Part shown: one piece after another, positions 23,067 through 24,888 of the stretch | How positions within the stretch are numbered: the stretch's first letter is position 1 | How the letters are laid out: every line of letters begins with the position of its first letter | Assembly (NCBI GenBank): GCA_021789755.1 | Contig: JAJYJD010000017.1 | Location: forward strand, 1 to 24,888 | Direction: 5' to 3' | Length of the DNA: 24,888 bases | DNA from: Bacteroidota bacterium | GTDB taxonomy: Bacteria > Bacteroidota > Ignavibacteria > Kryptoniales > JAKASW01 | Made by a program: the position numbers and the translations under genes | The notes under the pieces: generated by a model | The model's database searches: none | Seen by the model: only the letters and a program-made list of their open reading frames with translations | Told to the model about the DNA's origin: nothing

Positions 23067-24152
23067 ATGGCGACCAAAAAACACTGGCTCGAACATCCTG
23101 CAACTCAGAATTTCGTCATCCCGATTCTAGCCGTTGTTTTGTCTTTCGCGGTCGGTGCAGTATTCATCCTCATTGTCGGTCAGAACCCGTTCGAGGTCTA
23201 CTCGATACTGTTCTCGCAGACGCTCGGCACCACGTACGGGATCGGACAACTCCTTTTCAAAACCACCCCCCTCATTTTTGCCGGACTATCCGTGGCTCTC
23301 TGCTTCAGGGCCGGATTGTTCAATATCGGTGCCGAGGGACAATTGCAGATAGGCGCGTTCATGACGGCCCTCGTTGGAATGTACACGCTCGGCGTGCCCT
23401 CGTTCATTGAAATCCCTCTCCTCGTGGCTGCCGGCATGGTTGGAGGCGGACTATGGGGATTTATTCCGGGCTATTTGAAGGCGAAGACCGGTGCGCATGA
23501 AGTCATCAACACGATAATGCTCAACTTCGTCGCAGCCGCGCTCGTGAGCTATTTCGTCACGAATATCTACAACGTCCCGGCGACAGTCCACACACCCCCG
23601 ATCGCTCCAACCGGAAGGATCCCGCGTTTCGACGCGATCTTCTCGGGCTTCGAGGGATCACCGGTAAATTTCTCGCTGCTCATTGCCCTCCTGGCGGCAC
23701 TCTCCGTATGGTATTACGTCGAGAGAACAAGGTACGGTTACGAGCTCCGCGTCGTCGGTTTGAATTCCAAGGCCGCTGAGTACGGCGGCATCAGTGTCTC
23801 GAAAAATATTATCCTGAGTATGACGATCGGCGGCGCCATCGCCGGCCTGGTCGGCACAAATTTCGTAATGGGATATAAGTACTACTTCGAGGAAGGCTTT
23901 TCAACCGGAACGGGATTCATGGGGATTGCGGTGGCACTCCTCGGTAACAATAGCCCGTTCGGAGTCGTGCTCGCCGCACTTCTTTTCGGAATGCTTGAAT
24001 ACGGCGGGCTGGTGATAAATACGATGGTGCCTAAAGAGCTGGTAAGCATACTTCAGGCTATAGTGATTATTTTCGTCATATCTTCAAATAAGATATTCAG
24101 AAGAATTCTTGTGAATTTCCTGAAGAAAAGAATATTGAGTGTGAATGATTAG
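23067..24152 (+). CDS. ABC transporter permease 1 (BPD_transp_2, NupP-like)
   Basis: 361 residues, strongly hydrophobic, about nine membrane segments. LCFRAGLFNIGAEGQLQIGA is the conserved segment of the nucleoside/sugar permeases, and TGAHEVINTIMLNF plus GYELRVVGLNSKAAEYGGI is the cytoplasmic coupling region. I chose the ATG at 23067, just after the ATPase stop. A TTG at 23052 would overlap that gene and adds nothing conserved. The stop overlaps the next permease by eight bases. It forms the channel with that second permease. Confidence 0.92.
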   Translation: MATKKHWLEHPATQNFVIPILAVVLSFAVGAVFILIVGQNPFEVYSILFSQTLGTTYGIGQLLFKTTPLIFAGLSVALCFRAGLFNIGAEGQLQIGAFMTALVGMYTLGVPSFIEIPLLVAAGMVGGGLWGFIPGYLKAKTGAHEVINTIMLNFVAAALVSYFVTNIYNVPATVHTPPIAPTGRIPRFDAIFSGFEGSPVNFSLLIALLAALSVWYYVERTRYGYELRVVGLNSKAAEYGGISVSKNIILSMTIGGAIAGLVGTNFVMGYKYYFEEGFSTGTGFMGIAVALLGNNSPFGVVLAALLFGMLEYGGLVINTMVPKELVSILQAIVIIFVISSNKIFRRILVNFLKKRILSVND

Positions 24153-24888
24153 CCAGATATTCTCGCTTGCATTTTTGGCACAGACGATCAGAATAACGGT
24201 GCCGTATTCGCTCGCGTCGCTCGGGGGCGTATACAGTGAAAGAGGCGGCGTCGTCAACATCGCACTCGAAGGAATAATTCTAAACGGCGCGTTCTGCGCG
24301 ACAGTCGGGACATATTATACCGGAAGCGCACTGTTCGGTGTAATATGCGGCGTCGCCGGCGGACTTCTGACAGCTCTCATACACGCGGTCGTAACGATAA
24401 ACATAAAGGCTGACCAGATCATCTCCGGTATCGCAATCAATCTTTTCGCGGTCGGCATAACGAAGTTCGTACTGGAGATTCTTTTTCACAGCTCCAGCAA
24501 TTCAGATCGCATTCCCGGCCTCCCGCACATACAGCTGGGTTTCATAGAGAATCAGCCCGACGTCGCCAGGCTACTCGGCAACCCACTGGTCCTGGTGACA
24601 ATCCTCATCGTCATCGCGAGCCAATTCATAATTTTCAAGACGAGATTCGGTCTTCGCCTCCGAGCGGTCGGTGAAAATCCCGAAGCGGCGGATACAGTCG
24701 GCATCAGCGTGGTCCTTTACAGGTATTACGGAGTGCTGGTAAGCGGTGCGCTGGCCGGACTTGCGGGCGCATGGCTCGCGTTCGACCAGCACTCGTTTAC
24801 TGACGGCATGTCTGCCGGCCGAGGCTACATAGCCCTGGCCGCAATGATTGTAGGCAAATGGAACCCGCTCGGTGCTGCCGCTGCATGC
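24145..24888 (+). CDS. ABC transporter permease 2 (NupQ-like), cut by window edge
   Basis: 248 codons in frame to the end of the window without a stop; family members have about 300-320 residues, so most is present. It begins MISQIFSLAFLAQTIRITVP. YSLASLGGVYSERGGVVNIALEG is the permease motif, and TRFGLRLRAVGENPEAADTVGI the coupling loop. SGALAGLAGAWLAF lies in a late helix. It starts inside the last codons of permease 1 (ATGATTAGC, overlap of eight bases), showing tight coupling. With permease 1, the ATPase and the BMP lipoprotein it completes one importer. Confidence 0.92.
   Translation, partial: MISQIFSLAFLAQTIRITVPYSLASLGGVYSERGGVVNIALEGIILNGAFCATVGTYYTGSALFGVICGVAGGLLTALIHAVVTINIKADQIISGIAINLFAVGITKFVLEILFHSSSNSDRIPGLPHIQLGFIENQPDVARLLGNPLVLVTILIVIASQFIIFKTRFGLRLRAVGENPEAADTVGISVVLYRYYGVLVSGALAGLAGAWLAFDQHSFTDGMSAGRGYIALAAMIVGKWNPLGAAAAC

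Noticed and set aside
1..24888. CRISPR array, tRNA, rRNA, phage or transposase
   Set aside because: No regularly spaced repeats, no cloverleaf-like segments and no integrase or transposase protein were seen on either strand.

Overview
The window looks like a chromosomal segment of a free-living, non-proteobacterial bacterium, most likely from the Bacteroidota/Chlorobiota side (Ignavibacteria- or Kryptonia-like). The clues are the repeated kinase N-terminus ('HYxILEKLGEGGMG'), a very short pilin-like protein beginning 'MGTQQLLLIVLG', several conserved membrane proteins of unknown role, and a mix of strong AAGGAGG ribosome sites with genes that have none. This assignment is inference; there is no rRNA, tRNA or other phylogenetic marker in the window. 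I see no phage, insertion sequence, CRISPR array or tRNA.

Layout. Positions 1-672 (minus) hold the N-terminal part of an FAD-dependent dehydrogenase cut by the window edge. A membrane-anchored M23-type peptidase-like protein follows (963-1898, minus), bracketed by two copies of a 20-base palindrome. From 2332 to 12463 every gene is on the minus strand. In transcription order they are a GAF-SpoIIE (PP2C-type) phosphatase, two soluble Ser/Thr kinases with FlgO/TolB-like and TPR sensor parts, a membrane-spanning Ser/Thr kinase with a beta-propeller sensor, a protein of two tandem ABM-like barrels, and a four-helix membrane protein. The gaps of roughly 75-170 bases suggest a co-oriented signalling island rather than one tightly packed operon.

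A 566-base intergenic region rich in palindromes (12464-13029) separates this island from a plus-strand membrane protein (13030-13569). Convergent to that are a pilin-like protein and a POT/PTR2-like transporter (13627-15557, minus). From 15996 everything is on the plus strand: a membrane metallophosphoesterase with an internal Tat-like motif, and a GT87-like membrane glycosyltransferase fused to a C-terminal propeller-like domain.

A nucleoside module then runs to the window end: cytidine deaminase (cdd), thymidine kinase (tdk, overlapping cdd by 14 bases), a BMP-family binding lipoprotein, a double-ABC ATPase and two permeases, the last cut by the edge. Together these would import nucleosides, deaminate (deoxy)cytidine to (deoxy)uridine, and phosphorylate deoxyuridine or thymidine into the dTMP pool. 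The cdd gene has a well-formed promoter whose predicted start point falls on the ATG, which suggests a leaderless message.

The most unusual parts are the kinase/phosphatase island, the GT87-propeller fusion and the palindrome-rich intergenic region. None is demonstrably a new system from sequence alone.
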